Source of the DNA: an uncultured Clostridia bacterium
Lineage (GTDB): Bacteria > Bacillota > Clostridia > Oscillospirales > Acutalibacteraceae
Assembly (NCBI GenBank): GCA_937884625.1
Contig: CALGCE010000088.1
Location: forward strand, 1-8,679
Reading direction: 5' to 3'
DNA: 8,679 bases
The stretch's first letter is position 1. Each line of letters opens with the position of its first letter. The translations under genes were made by a program, and so were the position numbers. The notes below the pieces were generated by a model. It was not told where the DNA came from and ran no database searches. It worked only from the letters and a program-made list of their open reading frames with translations. This document shows, piece by piece, positions 6,461 through 8,679 of the stretch.

Positions 6461-6947
6461 TAGAATAGCAATCTGTCCCGGCAGTTTTGACCCTATTACG
6501 TTAGGTCATATAGATATTATTTCAAGAGCGTCCGCTATGTTTGATAAAGTGATAGTGGTAGTTATGAATAATATGAACAAAAAGGGTTCTTTTACCCCGC
6601 AAGAACGTAAAAATTTCATTTTAAAAACCACGTATAATTTACCTAATGTTGAGGTTGATATTTACGACGGTTTACTCGCAAGTTACGCTAAAAGTAAAAA
6701 TGCGTGTGCAATTATTAAGGGTTTACGTGCTATGTCTGATTTTGAATACGAATTTCAGATGGCACTTGCCAATAAAAGGCTTAATCCGGATATTGAAACA
6801 CTTTTCCTTACAACCAGTGCGGAAAATATGTATCTGAGTTCAAGCATGGTAAAGCAAATTGCCGGTATGGGCGGTGACATATCATATTTTGTCCCTGCCG
6901 AAATCCACGATGATATAATAAAGAAAATATCATCTAAAAAAGACTAA
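6453..6947 (+). CDS. coaD: Phosphopantetheine adenylyltransferase CoaD, apparent ACG start
   Basis: CoaD joins ATP and 4'-phosphopantetheine to give dephospho-CoA, the fourth step of coenzyme A synthesis. Numbered from 6453, PGSFDPITLGH carries the T-x-G-H motif (16-19), KGLRAMSDFEYE starts at about 89, and SSSMVKQ is at 129-135. The length of 164 residues is normal. The first ATG (6537) is residue 29, after the catalytic motif, so it cannot be the start. In frame upstream there is no ATG, GTG or TTG in the usual place. ACG at 6453 sits eight bases after the ribosome site AAAGGGGG (6437-6444) and aligns with the expected first methionine before S-D-R-I-A-I. ATT 6447 is only two bases from that site and is less likely. 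A T at 6454 would give ATG and leave RsmD unchanged. Confidence 0.9.
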   Translation, partial: TSDRIAICPGSFDPITLGHIDIISRASAMFDKVIVVVMNNMNKKGSFTPQERKNFILKTTYNLPNVEVDIYDGLLASYAKSKNACAIIKGLRAMSDFEYEFQMALANKRLNPDIETLFLTTSAENMYLSSSMVKQIAGMGGDISYFVPAEIHDDIIKKISSKKD

Positions 6948-6970
6948 TACATAACGGAGGATGAATTAAA

Positions 6971-7432
6971 ATGACACTTGATGAATTACTTGAACAGTTT
7001 GACGAGGTTCTTGACAGCGGTATAAAAATTCCGGGCAAAAAAACCGTTGTTGATATTGAAAAACTTCGTGCGGTAGTTGACGATATTCGTCTTAATATAC
7101 CGAGTGAAATCAAACAGGCACGTGGAATTGTAGCCGACCGTGCCGACATTATCACAACAGCAAAGCGTGAGGCTGACGGTATTATCCGCAACGCCGAAGA
7201 ACGTGCAAAGGCTATGGTAGCACAGGAAGAAATCGTTAAGATGGCACAGGAAAAGGCAACCGAGATAATTGCAAATGCGCAAGGCAAGAGCCGTGATATG
7301 CGTAAAGCAGCACAGGATTTTGTCGATGATATTATGCGTCGTGCCGACGAGGGTCTTACCGCAAATTTAGGCGAAATCAGAAAAACCCGTGCCGCACTTA
7401 AACAGCAAATACCAACTGTATCAAAAGACTGA
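6971..7432 (+). CDS. Conserved coiled-coil protein of the rsmD-coaD operon
   Basis: This soluble protein of 153 residues has no signal peptide or membrane segment. Residues 1-35 form a short N-terminal region (MTLDELLEQFDEVLD, then IPGKKTVVDIEKLRAVVDDIR). Residues about 45-145 are a long charged helix with AKREADGIIRNAEERAK and KATEIIANAQGK, resembling ATP-synthase subunit b/H or DivIVA-type coiled coils. Proteins of this type are found after coaD in Clostridia and are often labelled 'ATPase' from the coil alone; real function is unknown to me, and a cell-division or envelope scaffold role is only a guess. ACGGAGG at 6954-6960 gives a strong ribosome site ten bases before the ATG. It follows coaD by 23 bases and is the last gene before the terminator. 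Confidence 0.85.
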   Translation: MTLDELLEQFDEVLDSGIKIPGKKTVVDIEKLRAVVDDIRLNIPSEIKQARGIVADRADIITTAKREADGIIRNAEERAKAMVAQEEIVKMAQEKATEIIANAQGKSRDMRKAAQDFVDDIMRRADEGLTANLGEIRKTRAALKQQIPTVSKD

Positions 7433-7460
7433 TAAAACTATACTCAATATAATATTTGTA

Positions 7461-7495
7461 TGAGCGGTTGCCTTACGGCAACCGCTCAATTTTTT
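7461..7495 (+). terminator. Strong intrinsic terminator of the rsmD-coaD operon
   Basis: A perfect 12-base stem, TGAGCGGTTGCC at 7461-7472 with its complement at 7477-7488, closes a TTAC loop. It is followed by AT and a run of six T (7490-7495), a textbook intrinsic terminator on the plus strand. There is no T run on the minus-strand side. Its right arm contains the stop codon of the converging oxidoreductase gene (7486-7488). Confidence 0.92.
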
Positions 7496-8679
7496 AAATC
7501 TCCCGTAGCGGGATTATCTATTAATTGTCCTTTTCTATCAAAGCGTGAGCCGTGACAGGGACAGTCCCACGTATGCTCGACAGAGTTCCACTTTAAAGCA
7601 CAGCCAAGATGCGGACAGCGTTTTTTAGCAGGTGTCAACAGATTAACCGCAGACTCAAAAGCGTTTATACATAATTGCGGATATAGTATACTTCTTGACG
7701 GTGAGAAAAGATTTTCATACGGATTACTCTTACCCTGAACCATATCACACAAAATCATAGCCGATACCATAGAGGATGTCATACCCCATTTATTAAAGCC
7801 CGTAGCAACATAAAGGTTTTCGGTATTGGCAGAATACCGACCTATATACGGTATACCGTCAAGCGTCATACAGTCCTGTGTCGCCCAAAAGAATTTTTCT
7901 TTTGCGTTAGGATAATGCTTTTTTGCAAACTCTCTTAATTCCTGCCAATTTCCGCCTTTTTTGCCCGTCCTATGCGACCCTCCGCCTAATAAAAGCAAAT
8001 TGCCGTAATTCCTGAATGAAAGCCCGTAAAGGGACTCGTCAACATACATTCCGTCATAAATCGGTGCATTTTCAAAGCCTAAAACGTATGAGCGGTGTTG
8101 ATACATTTTTACAAAGTAACTGCCGTGTTTGTTTATAAAGGGAAAATGTGTTGCAATTATTATTTTTTTGGCGTTTATTCTGCCATGCCCCGTAATAGCA
8201 GTAGTACCTATAAGTTCTTTTACCCTTGTATGTTCGTACACATTAAGGTCTTTTGCAACCCCCGAAATAAACTTAACAGGATTAAACTGTGCCTGATTTT
8301 TAAACCTTATTGCACCTGCAACAGAAAGCGGTAGCGGTAGATTATCGCAAAAATGAGCCTTAACACCCAAATTTTCAAGTGCTGTTACTTCGGACTCTAT
8401 TTTTTTACGGTTAGAAACCGAATAAACATAAGAGTCCTTTTGTTCAAAATCGCAATCTATGTTTTCGCATATTTCACGGTACTTATAAAGTGCCTTTTGA
8501 TTTGCTTCAAGATATAGTTTTGCGTTATCTTTACCCTTGCTTTTTATTAGTTTATCGTAAATTAGTCCGTGCTGTGAAGTTATTTTTGCGGTAGTATTTT
8601 TAGTTATACCGTCACATAGCGTTTCTGCCTCAACAAGAACGTAATCAATCCCTGCATTTTTAAGCGTAAATGCACATAA
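7486..8679 (-). CDS. FAD-dependent oxidoreductase (DAO type) with C-terminal Rieske domain, 5' end outside window
   Basis: The frame is open from the window edge to TGA at 7486-7488, showing 397 C-terminal residues; the N-terminal GxGxxG FAD motif lies beyond 8679. The visible part starts LCAFTLKNAGIDYVLVEA, then the family motif TAKITSQHGLIYDKL. A DAO substrate and FAD region (GIPYIGRYSANTENLYVATGFNKWGM) and a Rieske [2Fe-2S] domain follow. In the Rieske domain, CPHLGC at about 7602-7617 and CPCH at 7552-7563 supply two Cys and two His ligands plus an extra cysteine pair. The architecture matches Bacillus YhfW-like proteins, whose substrate I do not know; oxidation of an amine or amino-acid-like compound is a family-based guess. 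TTG at 8368-8370 is internal, since the homologous reading continues upstream. Confidence 0.9.
   Translation of the reverse strand, partial: LCAFTLKNAGIDYVLVEAETLCDGITKNTTAKITSQHGLIYDKLIKSKGKDNAKLYLEANQKALYKYREICENIDCDFEQKDSYVYSVSNRKKIESEVTALENLGVKAHFCDNLPLPLSVAGAIRFKNQAQFNPVKFISGVAKDLNVYEHTRVKELIGTTAITGHGRINAKKIIIATHFPFINKHGSYFVKMYQHRSYVLGFENAPIYDGMYVDESLYGLSFRNYGNLLLLGGGSHRTGKKGGNWQELREFAKKHYPNAKEKFFWATQDCMTLDGIPYIGRYSANTENLYVATGFNKWGMTSSMVSAMILCDMVQGKSNPYENLFSPSRSILYPQLCINAFESAVNLLTPAKKRCPHLGCALKWNSVEHTWDCPCHGSRFDRKGQLIDNPATGDLKN

Noticed and set aside
6537..6539. ATG as the start of coaD
   Set aside because: It would remove the T-x-G-H catalytic motif encoded at 6498-6509.
6934..7287. 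Minus-strand ORFs of 117 and 98 residues opposite the coiled-coil gene
   Set aside because: They mirror a helical coding sequence and have no ribosome site or recognisable domain.
7501..7513. Short dyad TCCCG-TAG-CGGGA near the oxidoreductase 3' end
   Set aside because: It lies in codons for the conserved NPATGD end of the Rieske domain; there is no T run, and it is probably coincidental.
8368..8370. TTG as the start of the Rieske oxidoreductase
   Set aside because: The same frame is open to the window edge and encodes conserved family sequence (TAKITSQHGLIYDKL), so this is an internal leucine.

Overview
The window is mostly a low-GC (roughly 35-40% by hand count) stretch of a Firmicutes/Clostridia-type chromosome. 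The evidence is the rsmD-coaD-coiled-coil gene order, a type I dockerin protein, a Rieske-type FAD oxidoreductase and the codon use. A Ruminococcaceae/Oscillospirales-like gut or rumen anaerobe is my inference, not something the sequence proves. The first ~350 bases are different: GC-rich (about 63% in a hand-counted 60-base line) and coding for a Bacteroidota-like piece of the RNA-binding protein Tex. This piece is joined out of frame, at a 7-base shared string, to the same region of a low-GC clostridial Tex. I read this as a chimeric junction, most likely an assembly or amplification artefact, so bases 1-348 should not be assumed to belong to the same genome.

Layout. 1-358: foreign Tex fragment. 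349-1200 (+): C-terminal 283 residues of the clostridial Tex (helix-hairpin-helix plus S1). 1202-1942 (+): HPr-kinase-like P-loop protein, one base after tex. 1956-1982: hairpin between converging genes. 2002-5269 (-): a tight four-gene operon, read from right to left: secreted beta-helix/dockerin protein, PF14907-type nucleotidyltransferase, PqqD-like peptide-recognition protein, and membrane-anchored coiled-coil protein with a degenerate polysaccharide-deacetylase fold. 5345-5566 (-): small XRE-type repressor, upstream of that operon on the same strand. 5567-5908: AT-rich divergent control region with dyads, repeated AGTCT/AGACT half-sites and a strong promoter for rsmD. 5909-7432 (+): rsmD, coaD (with an apparent ACG start) and a coiled-coil protein, ending at a strong terminator. 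7486-8679 (-): C-terminal part of a DAO-type FAD oxidoreductase with a Rieske domain; its stop codon lies inside that terminator.

The most interesting part is 1202-5566. A PqqD-like RiPP recognition element, a PF14907 nucleotidyltransferase and an HprK-like kinase are a trio known from RiPP (for example lasso-peptide) loci. Here there is no recognisable precursor, cyclase, protease or radical SAM enzyme; instead they sit with a dockerin-bearing secreted protein and a membrane-anchored pseudo-deacetylase. This could be a remnant, or an unusual system in which recognition and nucleotidyl/phosphoryl transfer act on a secreted or cell-surface substrate. That functional reading is a hypothesis.
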